NCBI RefSeq assembly: GCF_003967015.1
Contig: NZ_AP017560.1
Location: forward strand, 2,728,001 to 2,792,000
Direction: 5' to 3'
DNA length: 64,000 nucleotides
DNA from: Pseudanabaena sp. ABRG5-3
GTDB taxonomy: Bacteria > Cyanobacteriota > Cyanobacteriia > Pseudanabaenales > Pseudanabaenaceae
Shown here: piece after piece, positions 38,038 to 46,099 of the stretch
Position numbering within the stretch: position 1 is the first letter of the stretch
Layout: the number at the start of each line of letters is the position of its first letter
Program-made: the position numbers and the translations under genes
Notes under the pieces: generated by a model
The model's input: the letters and a program-made list of their open reading frames with translations, nothing else
Databases searched by the model: none
Told to the model about the DNA's origin: nothing

Positions 38038-38430
38038 TTATTCTTCTCCATCTTCTGGTTGATCGTTAGTCAACTGAATTAGATGAATATGCTTGTATCC
38101 AAGCTTAATTTCAAACTCATCTCCTTCATTCAACCCCATTGATCTTGTATAGGTAGAACCAATTACAATTTGCCCATTTTTATGGACGCTAACACGAAAC
38201 GTAGGTTCACGACCACGTCCATCTTTGTTCTGTTCAGGATTAATCGCAAACCCTCTAGCAGCAAGTACTGCCTCATAAAACTCTGTTAAATTAACGCGGT
38301 CTACACCATCTTTCCCCCGAGTAAAATACCCACATTTTTTAGCTTGTTCACGTTTAGGCAAGTTATTTAGCTCTTTTGCCTTTTGAAGAAGAGCCTTTCC
38401 TGTTAAAGGAGTAGTTACAGTGTCTGTCAT
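38038..38430 (-). CDS. cyAbrB-type transcriptional regulator (second of two)
   Basis: A 130-residue paralogue of the protein at 6709-7089. The opening TPLTGKALLQKAKELNNLP and the C-terminal DNA-binding half, FRVSVHKNGQIVIGSTYT to LGYKHIHLIQL, look like cyAbrB1 (the Sll0359-type, usually essential). It has a tail PEDGEE. An unusually long 1.1-kb non-coding stretch lies upstream, as expected for a heavily regulated gene. Confidence 0.88.
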   Translation of the reverse strand: MTDTVTTPLTGKALLQKAKELNNLPKREQAKKCGYFTRGKDGVDRVNLTEFYEAVLAARGFAINPEQNKDGRGREPTFRVSVHKNGQIVIGSTYTRSMGLNEGDEFEIKLGYKHIHLIQLTNDQPEDGEE

Positions 38431-39507
38431 AGGATTATCAGAAATTTCAAGGTTTCAAAATTGAAAAGCTTTCTCTAATAAACAGGAGAAATTTTCAAGT
38501 CTGGGGATATTTGAATCCACTTAGAATTACATACTTATTGTCGTACACTTTTAAGCATATTGGACAAAAATATTAGATAAAGTTAGAAAATGTTTTTAAA
38601 ATCACCAGATGATTAAAAAAATCTGACTTATATAAAATTATCCAGCCACAGTAAATACATGTAAACACGAAAAAAATATTTCTAGTGTTGAGCTTATTTC
38701 CAAGGGGTGTTATCACAACAAATGATACACAGGTTAGTGTAAAACGTTTTTTACTCAATGATGTCTAGTTATTTTCTGTCCCCCTAGTAGTAGCTTTGAT
38801 TTATTTTACTAAACTTTATTGACGTTAAATTACTGTATATACTTGTTCAAAATAAGCAATAAGACATTACTTTTATTTGTCTATTTTTTTAAACAATCAT
38901 TGTGATACCAAAACTTCACACAAATTAAAGCTATATTTCTTCACCCACATAGGTGATTTATCAATTTTGCAATAAATCGCAACTATTATCAGACTGATGA
39001 TGTTTTGAGGGATTGACTTGGTTTGCAATGATCTAGCCCTGTTGAGCCTCCAGATTCTTTGAATTTGAATAATTGGGTAAGTAGACTAAATTAATTATAA
39101 GATTCTAAAACCTGTAATGCATGCGGTGCATTTGCTACAGGTTTTAGATTTGGGTTTTAAGTATGCCAATGTACTAATAACTATCTTGGCAAAATCTAAA
39201 AAACTTTGATTGTGCATCAAATGTTTCTATACGAAGTGCACTTTACATTTACGGTGATGGGATTAGATATGTGAGTCATTTTTCACGACATATCCTAAAT
39301 CAATAGAAAAGTCTGTAGGGCTTTTCCAGTGCTTGAGTTGTAAGGGTTTATGTTGTCGTCACAGTTGACAATACAAACCCTTACTCTAAATAGCCTAGAA
39401 AAACCTATAGGTTTTTCTAGGCTGAACTTAGGTTAAATACTTGGCTTATGCTAAGTTATTACCCCAAACTCGAAAAGCATTTTTAATATTTTTGATGGAG
39501 TAAATTT
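38431..39507. other. 1.1-kb intergenic region between cyAbrB and argC
   Basis: AT-rich and without a credible gene. It holds a family-A-like palindrome near 39104-39153 (AAAACCTGTA/TACAGGTTTT) and three consecutive hairpins at 39306-39423. No tRNA or known regulatory RNA was recognised. Promoters for both flanking divergent genes must lie here but could not be fixed. Confidence 0.5.
39306..39423 (+). ncRNA. Candidate structured leader or small RNA upstream of argC
   Basis: Three stem-loops in a row: GAAAAG/CTTTTC (39306-39326), GTAAGGGTTT/AAACCCTTAC with inner pairing (39340-39384), and a perfect 32-bp palindrome (39392-39423). They end 84 bases before argC. This could be an RNA leader, a small RNA or stacked repeats; the sequence alone does not decide. 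Confidence 0.3.
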
Positions 39508-40566
39508 ATGAGCGCACAGAATCGGATCCCCGTAGGTATTATTGGCGCATCAGGTTATGGGGGTATCCAATTAGTCAGATTGCTGCTAGAGCATCCATTA
39601 GTAAATATTACTTATATGGGTGGGAGTGGTTCTGTAGGTCAAAATTTTGCGGATCTTTATCCACATATTTCCCATGCTGTGAATTTACCCATCGAAAATT
39701 TAGAACCCGAAGAGGTAGCCGATCGCGCTCAAGTTGTCTTTTTATCATTACCTAATGGTCTCGCTAGCAAAATTGCACCACGATTGTTAGCTAAGGGCTG
39801 TAAAGTGCTTGACCTCTCCGCAGATTATCGTTTTACTGACCTGCACATCTATGAATCTTGGTACAAAGAAGCGCGTACCGATGCCGAAGTTAATTCTAAA
39901 GCGGTTTACGGCTTACCCGAAATTTATCGCGATCGCATTGCCACGGCAAATCTAGTTGGTTGTGCAGGTTGCTATCCCACAGCGAGTTTACTAGCCCTGC
40001 AACCATTACTCAAACAGGGTTTAGTCGATCCTAGTACAATCATCATTGATGCGAAGTCGGGGACATCAGGGGGAGGTCGTCAGCCAAAAACTAATTTATT
40101 ACTCGCCGAAGCTGATGGTTCCCTCGGAGCCTATGGCATTGCCAATCATCGCCATACCCCCGAAATCGAACAGGTTTGTAGTGATCTAGCAGGTCAAGAG
40201 GTGTTAGTCCAATTTACGCCTCACCTAATTCCGATGATTCGTGGCATTCTTTCGACGGTATATGCAAAATTACGCGACCCTGGTTTGGTCAAAGATGATG
40301 TGCTGACGATCTATAAATCTTTTTATCGCAATTCTGAATGGGTACAGGTTTTGCCAAAAAATATCTTTCCACAAACGAAATGGGCATTAGGGACAAATCT
40401 CTGTTATCTCGGTGTGGAAGTTGATCAGCGCACAGGTCGCGTCATTGTAGTTTCAGCGATCGACAATCTTATGAAAGGGCAAGCGGCTCAGGCTGTGCAA
40501 TGTATGAATATTATGATGGGCTGGGAAGAGTCATTAGCTTTACCTAAGCTAACTTTCTATCCATAA
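39508..40566 (+). CDS. argC: N-acetyl-gamma-glutamyl-phosphate reductase
   Basis: A 352-residue enzyme of arginine biosynthesis that reduces N-acetylglutamyl phosphate with NADPH. The Rossmann start is [18 protein letters not shown], the catalytic Cys is C155 in [10 protein letters not shown], and later [12 protein letters not shown] and HRHTPEIEQ are typical. GGAG sits upstream of the ATG. A small hairpin separates it from thiL, 39 bases away. Confidence 0.96.
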   Translation: MSAQNRIPVGIIGASGYGGIQLVRLLLEHPLVNITYMGGSGSVGQNFADLYPHISHAVNLPIENLEPEEVADRAQVVFLSLPNGLASKIAPRLLAKGCKVLDLSADYRFTDLHIYESWYKEARTDAEVNSKAVYGLPEIYRDRIATANLVGCAGCYPTASLLALQPLLKQGLVDPSTIIIDAKSGTSGGGRQPKTNLLLAEADGSLGAYGIANHRHTPEIEQVCSDLAGQEVLVQFTPHLIPMIRGILSTVYAKLRDPGLVKDDVLTIYKSFYRNSEWVQVLPKNIFPQTKWALGTNLCYLGVEVDQRTGRVIVVSAIDNLMKGQAAQAVQCMNIMMGWEESLALPKLTFYP

Positions 40567-40572
40567 TTGAAT

Positions 40573-40590
40573 AAGGGGCTTCCGCCCCTT
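40573..40590 (+). terminator. Small hairpin between argC and thiL
   Basis: AAGGGGC/GCCCCTT with loop TTCC, then a T-rich stretch. It can act as a weak terminator or processing site in an otherwise closely spaced pair. Confidence 0.6.
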
Positions 40591-40605
40591 GTTCTTTTAA
40601 AAAAT

Positions 40606-41616
40606 ATGACTGCAACAATTAAAAGTTTGGGTGAGCAAGGATTGCTGAAAATATTTCGGCAATATTGTAGTGATGTAGTTGGCGATGACGCTGCACCGAT
40701 GGGGACAACCTTGCCAGAGCATCAGATGGTCGTTACTACCGATATGCTAGTGGATGGAGTCCATTTTAGCGATCGCACTACGAGTCCTGAAGATGTCGGT
40801 TGGCGTGCGGCGGCTGTGAATTTATCAGATTTGGCAGCAATGGGAGCTAAACCTTGGGGACTAGTTATGTCCGTGGGATTGCCACCTGATACAGAAATTG
40901 AATGGATTGAAGGCGTATATCGTGGCTTTAGTGAATGTTTACAAACCTACGGTACAGAATTGGTGGGTGGAGATACGGTGCGATCACCTATCAGGACTTT
41001 ATCAGTAACAGCCTTTGGACAGGTTCATCAAAGTCAAATCATTCAAAGACATACGGCAAGAGTTGGTGATGCGATCGTCATGACGGGGCTACATGGACTC
41101 TCCAAGGCAGGGTTAGAACTTCTATTTAATGCAAACTTAAAAGAAAAATTATTGGCTCCACTGAAAATTAGGAATCGTATTCTTGCTGGGGAATGCTTAG
41201 TGGAAGCAATTTGCCGTTGTCATCAGCGACCAATTCCACGTTTTGATGCGATCGCCCTTTTACATAAACTGCTTAAACAACATAATCATTTAAAGGATTT
41301 CCCGATCTCAGGGATGGATAGCAGTGATGGGCTTGCCGATGCGATCGCCCAAATTTGTCGATCTAGTAAAGTCGGCGCGAAAATATTTTGGCGATCGCTG
41401 CCAATTCATCGAGCAGTAAGGACATTAGCAGGTGATCATGCCTTAGATTGGGTTTTGTATGGCGGTGAAGACTTTGAATTAGTTTTATGTATGCCTTTTA
41501 AGTTAGCTGAGCCATTTGTACATCAATTATCTAACGCGGCAATTATTGGCGAAATTATCGAAGGAAATCAAATTGACGGATTAGAAATGCGATCGGCTTT
41601 CCAGCATTTTTCTTAG
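40606..41616 (+). CDS. thiL: Thiamine-monophosphate kinase
   Basis: A 336-residue enzyme that phosphorylates thiamine monophosphate to the active diphosphate. Recognised from VVGDDAAPM, TTDMLVDGVHF, GWRAAAVNLSDLAAMGAKP, LVGGDTVRSP, GMDSSDGLAD and YGGEDFELVL (Mg and ATP sites). A TTG at 40567 would extend the frame through the argC terminator hairpin, so ATG 40606, giving MTATIKSLGEQGLL, is chosen. Confidence 0.94.
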   Translation: MTATIKSLGEQGLLKIFRQYCSDVVGDDAAPMGTTLPEHQMVVTTDMLVDGVHFSDRTTSPEDVGWRAAAVNLSDLAAMGAKPWGLVMSVGLPPDTEIEWIEGVYRGFSECLQTYGTELVGGDTVRSPIRTLSVTAFGQVHQSQIIQRHTARVGDAIVMTGLHGLSKAGLELLFNANLKEKLLAPLKIRNRILAGECLVEAICRCHQRPIPRFDAIALLHKLLKQHNHLKDFPISGMDSSDGLADAIAQICRSSKVGAKIFWRSLPIHRAVRTLAGDHALDWVLYGGEDFELVLCMPFKLAEPFVHQLSNAAIIGEIIEGNQIDGLEMRSAFQHFS

Positions 41617-41703
41617 CAAGACTGCACAAAAGTATTTCTAGTTATAGACCAAACTCAGGTTGTTGTGCCGATTACTAAGCGGGCGGCATAACAATTTTGT
41701 AAA

Positions 41704-42021
41704 TCACGTTTTTTCGACTAGTTCGCCTTTCAAATATTTATGAAGAATATCTTGAGCAAAGCTAGATACAGATTTACCAAGTTGATTAGCCAAACCATAG
41801 ATTTTATCAGTATCCTGTATTGACATCTGGACTTCAATCTTTTGTCTAGACATTTGACTAATAGCCATTTCCTGAAAATGTTTCATTTCTTCTTTTTCGT
41901 TAGGAATACTGACCCATTCATCATTTTCGATACTTTCTAGTAAATCCTGTTCTTCTTGATCTAACTGGAGAGAGATAGTAAGTTCATCAATATTCATGTT
42001 GTCAAAGTTCAAGTTAGTCAT
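41704..42021 (-). CDS. Putative antitoxin, second gene of a TA pair
   Basis: A 105-residue acidic protein with LDQEEQDLLESIENDEW (typical of antitoxins that pair with BrnT-like toxins in cyanobacteria) and a C-terminal part with ANQLGKSVSSFAQDILHKYL, possibly RHH-like. Its start lies within the end of the upstream toxin gene (8-base overlap). Identification rests on wording and gene pairing only. Confidence 0.6.
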   Translation of the reverse strand: MTNLNFDNMNIDELTISLQLDQEEQDLLESIENDEWVSIPNEKEEMKHFQEMAISQMSRQKIEVQMSIQDTDKIYGLANQLGKSVSSFAQDILHKYLKGELVEKT

Positions 42022-42268
42022 CCTCTTGATCTCCTAGAAATCTTTTTTTCATTTTTCGACTAGGAAAAATAGTCTTTAAAAAAGTTACAGAGCCATCTTT
42101 GATAAAAGGAACACAATAAACGTAGTCTTTAATTCTAACCACTATAACAGACTGATTTGGATACTTTTCTAGGCTTGATGTTCCAACTATTCCAAGTATC
42201 TGACCATTTTCAATAGCTTGGACTATATCATCAAAAGAAATATTTCTTGTTTGTAGTAAATAACCCAA
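42014..42268 (-). CDS. Putative RelE/BrnT-like toxin
   Basis: An 84-residue basic-ended protein with NISFDDIVQAIENGQILG, VIVVRIKDYVYCVPF and FLKTIFPSRKMKKRFLG, the pattern of small cyanobacterial toxins of the BrnT/RelE fold. Toxin first, antitoxin second, as in brnTA. Its TTG start and the preceding TAGG lie inside a terminal repeat of a mini-element, so the original N-terminus may have been lost or replaced. Confidence 0.6.
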   Translation of the reverse strand: MGYLLQTRNISFDDIVQAIENGQILGIVGTSSLEKYPNQSVIVVRIKDYVYCVPFIKDGSVTFLKTIFPSRKMKKRFLGDQEDD

Positions 42269-42406
42269 GTTGCTACCTATTGGCTCAAAACATAATTTAA
42301 AATAAAATTTGCTAGATTTTTTTATGAAAATAACGCTATTTAGGGCTTGTCGAGGCTACTTCTAACGTGTTTTAAAGCAATTTTTGATAGGTAGCAACTT
42401 GGGTTA
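42261..42406. repeat. 146-bp mini-element with perfect 20-bp inverted ends
   Basis: Left end TAACCCAAGTTGCTACCTAT (42261-42280), right end its exact complement (42387-42406). The internal 106 bases are AT-rich and non-coding. It covers the first codons and upstream region of the toxin gene. A MITE of an unidentified transposase is the likely nature. Confidence 0.8.
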
Positions 42407-42448
42407 AATACCTGTTTTTCTCATCATTCCATCTATATTCTTCCATAT

Positions 42449-42522
42449 ATAGCTATCGCCAGTCTTGTGAGGACACAAAAACAGAAGATGAGTTGTGCTG
42501 CAACTCATCTTCTGTTTTTTGA
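42449..42522. repeat. Palindromic mini-element, family B copy 3
   Basis: TATAGCTATCGCCAGTC...GAGGACAC leads into a stem AACAGAAGATGAGTTG/CAACTCATCTTCTGTT. The left end matches the other family B copies; the right end is not clear. It may also terminate chlI. Confidence 0.55.
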
Positions 42523-42560
42523 GAAGTAGGGACAATTCATGAATTGCCCCCCAAAGGCTT

Positions 42561-43628
42561 CTATTCTTCTTCAATACCAAATACTTGATTGAAGGTTTTG
42601 AGAACTTTGTAGCCTGAATCAATGGATTCCAGAGGATCTTTGCGGAGACGGTGACGTAGGCAGAGACCTATTACGGCTTTGATATCATCTACTTCTACTT
42701 CTTTGCGTCCTTCCGAAGCCGCATAAGCCTTGGCTGCACGGGTGGTGACGATATCACCACGCAAACCATCAATATTTAAGTCAGCACAAACTGTCGAGAT
42801 TTTTAGACGCAAATCGCGATCAATATTTACTTCATTGAGGATAGTCTGTGCTCTGACGATTTGGTTTTGCTTTTCAGCCTGTTGCTCAGACTTTTCAGCG
42901 AGAAATGCGTGGGGGTTGTTATCAAAGGTGGTGCGATTTTCGACAATTTGTAAACGTAATTCAGGATCGCGTGCGGTCTTAATTTCGGCATACATCCCAA
43001 AGCGATCAAGCAATTGTGGACGCAATTCGCCTTCTTCGGGGTTGCCTGAGCCGACGAGGACAAAGCGGGCAGGGTGGCGGATCGAAATCCCTTCACGCTC
43101 AACGGTATTCCATCCAGAGGCGGCGGAGTCTAGCAACACATCGACGAGGTGATCATCGAGGAGGTTAACTTCATCAATGTAGAGAATGCCACGATTTGCC
43201 TTGGCAAGTAGTCCAACCTCAAAGGCTTTGACACCTTCGGATAGAGCTTTTTCGATGTCAATTGTGCCGCAAACGCGGTCTTCAGTTGCACCGAGGGGTA
43301 AGTCCACCATAATGACTTGCTTGGTTGTCACGGGTAGCTTCTCACCATTGGCAATGCGTTGGCGGACTTCTTCGCTTTGCAGGTCACCATCGGTGGGGTG
43401 GCTGCTAAATGGATCATCAGCGACAACTTCAATTTCGGGTAGGAGGTCGGCAAGGGCGCGAACGGTGGTGGATTTGCCCGTACCGCGATCGCCCATTACC
43501 ATGACTCCACCAATCTTAGGATCGATGACGTTGAGCAACAGGGCGAGCTTCATCTCTTCCTGTCCGATCACGGCGGTGAAAGGAAATACAGGTCGTCTTG
43601 TCGTTGGTTTAATGGGAGTTGCAATCAA
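42561..43628 (-). CDS. chlI: Magnesium chelatase ATPase subunit I
   Basis: A 355-residue AAA+ ATPase that, with ChlD and ChlH, inserts Mg into protoporphyrin IX, the first committed step of chlorophyll synthesis. It has VFPFTAVIGQEEMKLALLL, Walker A MGDRGTGKST, LYIDEVNLLDDH and GNPEEGELRPQLLDRFG. The start appears to be TTG at 43628, because the family begins a few residues before the VFPFTA segment and no ATG precedes it. Confidence 0.96.
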   Translation of the reverse strand: MIATPIKPTTRRPVFPFTAVIGQEEMKLALLLNVIDPKIGGVMVMGDRGTGKSTTVRALADLLPEIEVVADDPFSSHPTDGDLQSEEVRQRIANGEKLPVTTKQVIMVDLPLGATEDRVCGTIDIEKALSEGVKAFEVGLLAKANRGILYIDEVNLLDDHLVDVLLDSAASGWNTVEREGISIRHPARFVLVGSGNPEEGELRPQLLDRFGMYAEIKTARDPELRLQIVENRTTFDNNPHAFLAEKSEQQAEKQNQIVRAQTILNEVNIDRDLRLKISTVCADLNIDGLRGDIVTTRAAKAYAASEGRKEVEVDDIKAVIGLCLRHRLRKDPLESIDSGYKVLKTFNQVFGIEEE

Positions 43629-43735
43629 GGTTTTTTAAATTTTGGATCAATAAATGGGTCACTCTAGCCAATATACCGCTTTTCATAACCCAAAAGAATA
43701 GGACTGTTACGAAGCTCTATTTCTATTTCGCAAAA

Positions 43736-43792
43736 CCAAACCTCGAAAGGGAGTTGTAGCGTTTTGTTCTACAACTCCCTTTCGAGGTTTGG
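43736..43792. repeat. Perfect palindrome between chlI and the DUF938 gene
   Basis: Twenty-four-base perfect arms (CCAAACCTCGAAAGGGAGTTGTAG and its complement, given here as ends CCAAACC and GGTTTGG) with a 9-base loop. It lies just upstream of chlI, 3 bases before the family C element. Confidence 0.75.
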
Positions 43793-43795
43793 GGA

Positions 43796-43880
43796 TTAAC
43801 TTGACGTGCGTTCAACATAGCTATTTGTGCCGTGCTTTGCACGGCACAAATAGCTATGTTGAACTGACATTAACTGACGT
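43796..43880. repeat. Mini-element, family C copy 2
   Basis: The ends TTAACTTGACGTGCGTTC and (other strand) ACGTCAGTTAATGTCAGTTC enclose 25-base perfect arms (43810-43834 and 43840-43864). The ends resemble those of 36870-37026. The right end encodes the last residues and stop of the DUF938 gene. Confidence 0.6.
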
Positions 43881-44510
43881 GGCGATCGCAATGGTTTTCT
43901 GAAAAATTACGGATAGATTATTCGATGGCATAGGTTGCACTTTTTGCAATATCAGGTTTTGCCCAGCAGCAACAGCGATGACTTCTTCGAGATCTCGTAC
44001 TCCCCATTCTGGATTTTGATAACGCAAACTCGCATCAAATTCGGCATTGCTAGGCGATGTATGTTTACCATTTTGTTTGTATGCGCCGTATAGATACAAA
44101 ATGCCCCCTTCGGGCAAAATCCTGTTTGCGCCAAACATCAAACCGAGGCAAGCTGCCCAAGGGGAAATGTGAATCATATTAATATTCACGATCGCCTGAA
44201 TATTTTGATCTTGCAATTGATGGCGATCGCTCCAATCAGGTTCTGTCACATCGATAGTTAGTGGTGCAACAAGGTTTGGTGATGGTTGATATTGTTGCCA
44301 AGCAGTGATGCTAGCAATGGCGATCGGGTTAGGGTCAGAGGGTATCCATTGCCGTGGTTGCAGGTGTGGAGCAAAGTAGATCGCATGTTCACCAGTGCCA
44401 CTAGAAATTTCGAGGATATTGCCTGTAGTTGGCAAAATTTGTAATAGTACTTCTAAAATCGCGTCACGATTTCTGGCGGTAGCTGGAGCATATTGTCGAG
44501 CATCTTGCAT
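43854..44510 (-). CDS. DUF938 family SAM-dependent methyltransferase
   Basis: A 218-residue protein with the methyltransferase motif ILEISSGTGEHAIYFAPHL and IPSDPNP, then VNINMIHISPW and GILYLYGAYKQNG, all typical of the DUF938 family; substrate unknown. The final residues TSVNVSST and the stop codon are encoded by the end of a family C mini-element, so the C-terminus seems to have been replaced. Confidence 0.82.
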   Translation of the reverse strand: MQDARQYAPATARNRDAILEVLLQILPTTGNILEISSGTGEHAIYFAPHLQPRQWIPSDPNPIAIASITAWQQYQPSPNLVAPLTIDVTEPDWSDRHQLQDQNIQAIVNINMIHISPWAACLGLMFGANRILPEGGILYLYGAYKQNGKHTSPSNAEFDASLRYQNPEWGVRDLEEVIAVAAGQNLILQKVQPMPSNNLSVIFQKTIAIATSVNVSST

Positions 44511-44563
44511 AATTTAGGGGATTCGTAAAATTACCAGATAGTTGTAACTGGATATTGTGCAAA

Positions 44564-44867
44564 TTAGCCTATAAAAGCAGTAAGAATATCATCAGGCAAT
44601 GGATCGTTAAAATCTGGAGCAATAAAGATTTTGCCTTTGTCTTGTCCTGATATACGAGGTTGTCGATTTGTTTGACTAGTTGGTTCTTGCAACATCTCAT
44701 TTAGGATCTCTTGGGTTAACTGATTTATTTCTGCTTGAGATTACATTTCTTGAATTGTTTCCCCTAAAGATTGTGTATTTACGAATGCGATCGCTAATTA
44801 ATTTAGATCCTGCCTCTAAACGTTGCAAAGCGACATCAGACTCTTCTAGTTCTATAGCTACAGTCAC
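44564..44867 (-). pseudogene. Degenerate reading frame with an antitoxin-like C-terminus
   Basis: On the minus strand from 44867 one frame gives VTVAIELEESDVALQRLEAG, then a shift of frame to TQSLGETIQEM, an in-frame TAA, and a clean run SQAEINQLTQEILNEML... ending APDFNDPLPDDILTAFIG at 44564. The PDFNDPLPDDIL ending is common in small type II antitoxins. The upstream end is the terminal repeat of a family B element. A frameshift plus a stop make it non-functional. Confidence 0.5.
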
Positions 44868-44964
44868 TTGTCTTAGGACAAATCAAAACCCAAGAATTGA
44901 TTGGCGGCGCGGAGCGCCGCCAATCAATTCTTGGGTTTTATGTCCTAGTACAGCGATAGCTATA
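44853..44964. repeat. Palindromic mini-element, family B copy 4 (most complete)
   Basis: A 112-bp element bounded by TATAGCTA...CTTAGGACA on the left and TGTCCTA...TAGCTATA on the right, with a perfect inner stem CAAAACCCAAGAATTGATTG/... over GGCGGCGC. It separates two gene fragments and supplies the stop codon of the one at 44960-45220. Confidence 0.75.
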
Positions 44965-45220
44965 AATGACATCGTGCTTCGGCAATAGCCGCAAAACCCA
45001 TTACAGAAATACCTAAGTTGAGGATACTGGCACTAGATGCAATATCCGCTATTGTCGGCAAATTATTCACTGAAGCATTGGGAACATCGCGCAGCCATGT
45101 AAAGATAGGCTTTTTCCCTGCGACTTCTCGAACTACGCCCCCAGCACGTTCATAAATGCCATCAGTCAGCCCTTGAGCGATCACGGCAGGTACTTCAAAA
45201 GTAGGAGTTAGCGTAATCAT
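44960..45220 (-). pseudogene. Conserved cyanobacterial protein, 3'-truncated by a mini-element
   Basis: An 86-residue frame beginning MITLTPTFEVPAVIAQGL and continuing GIYERAGGVVREVAGKK and LNLGISVMGFAAIAEA. This start is shared with much longer cyanobacterial proteins of unknown function, as I recall. Here it stops after RCHL at a TAG inside the terminal repeat of the family B element, so the C-terminal part appears lost. Confidence 0.55.
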
Positions 45221-45344
45221 GTTAATTTCTTTCTACAGGTAGTTTCCAACTTAATATATTCTGGATAATATCATTTTTTGTAATGATTATTTGATTAGTG
45301 ATCGCTAATATCTCTTGACTACATAAAAATGATTACTTTAATAT

Positions 45345-45764
45345 TCAGTCTTGCCAAGGATTGATGAGAGTTAGCTGACAGTCACAGAAATCAGAAATAT
45401 TACGAGTCGCTAGTACTGCATTTTGGGAACAGGCGATCGCCGCAATTTGAGCATCTGCTTGAGAGATCGGCTTCCCAATTTGTCGCCGAAATGATGCTAA
45501 CTTGGCGTACTCTAGTGCTGCTCTACTATCAAAAGTTAAAATCCGTCCTGCAAAATCCTGCTCAAATATCTGCTGCACTGCTCGCTCCATATCACTACGG
45601 CGTTTTCCCATAGGCAACAGAGCCAGCCCGTAATACATTTCCGCCTGTGTAATTGTTGTCACAAAGATTTCTGATGAAACTTGTTGCGCGATCCAATCCA
45701 TAACCGCAGGATTGGGAACTGCTCTCATAAATTCTGACAGCACATTTGTATCGAGAATAATCAT
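45345..45764 (-). CDS. PIN domain ribonuclease toxin (VapC/FitB type)
   Basis: A 139-residue PIN domain. Acidic residues: D5 in ILDTNVLSE, E near 42 (TQAEMYYG), D in QADAQIAAIA, and D in RNISDFCDC. It is predicted to cleave RNA when free of its antitoxin. The gene starts 4 bases inside the end of the antitoxin gene (45761-45764 overlap), so the two are coupled. It is a paralogue of the toxin at 55968-56390. Confidence 0.9.
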   Translation of the reverse strand: MIILDTNVLSEFMRAVPNPAVMDWIAQQVSSEIFVTTITQAEMYYGLALLPMGKRRSDMERAVQQIFEQDFAGRILTFDSRAALEYAKLASFRRQIGKPISQADAQIAAIACSQNAVLATRNISDFCDCQLTLINPWQD

Positions 45765-46009
45765 ACATCCTCGAATAATGGGCGATCGCGAATTGGTTCC
45801 CTCGCAAGTTTAGGTAAATCAAATCCACCTAAACTTGCAAAGCGTTGATGAATAGATTCGCCAAGACTGCGAGACGAATCTTCTGCATCTAAAACATTCT
45901 TGAGAATTAGACGTACTTCCTCTTCCATCGAGTGACCTAAACGCGCCGCCCTAACTCTCAGTTTTGCTTTGAGAGCATCATCTAAGTTCCGAATCGTGAT
46001 ACTAGCCAT
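45761..46009 (-). CDS. Ribbon-helix-helix antitoxin (FitA/VapB type)
   Basis: About 82 residues. The N-terminal ASITIRNLDDALKAKLRVRAA is an RHH DNA-binding fold and GHSMEEEVRLILKNVL its second helix; the C-terminal half should wrap the PIN toxin. ATG 46009 is preferred over ATG 46021 because family members begin at MASITIR. First gene of the pair, presumably autorepressing. Confidence 0.88.
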   Translation of the reverse strand: MASITIRNLDDALKAKLRVRAARLGHSMEEEVRLILKNVLDAEDSSRSLGESIHQRFASLGGFDLPKLAREPIRDRPLFEDV

Positions 46010-46060
46010 TTTTGCAATCATTCAATGACATCAATGATATCATTACAAAAATGGCAATAC

Positions 46061-46099
46061 AAAAAAACAAGAGAGTGCTTTGCACTCTCTTGTTTTTTT
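46061..46099. terminator. Bidirectional intrinsic terminator
   Basis: Perfect 18-base arms AAAAAAACAAGAGAGTGC with loop TTT. It overlaps the last bases of the M23 gene. Confidence 0.88.

Noticed and set aside
42730-43638. Open frames on the plus strand opposite chlI
   Set aside because: They are antisense shadows of a strongly conserved gene and lack recognisable domains.
44680-44988. Plus-strand frame of about 100 residues
   Set aside because: It runs through the family B element and opposite the antitoxin remnant; no domain recognised.
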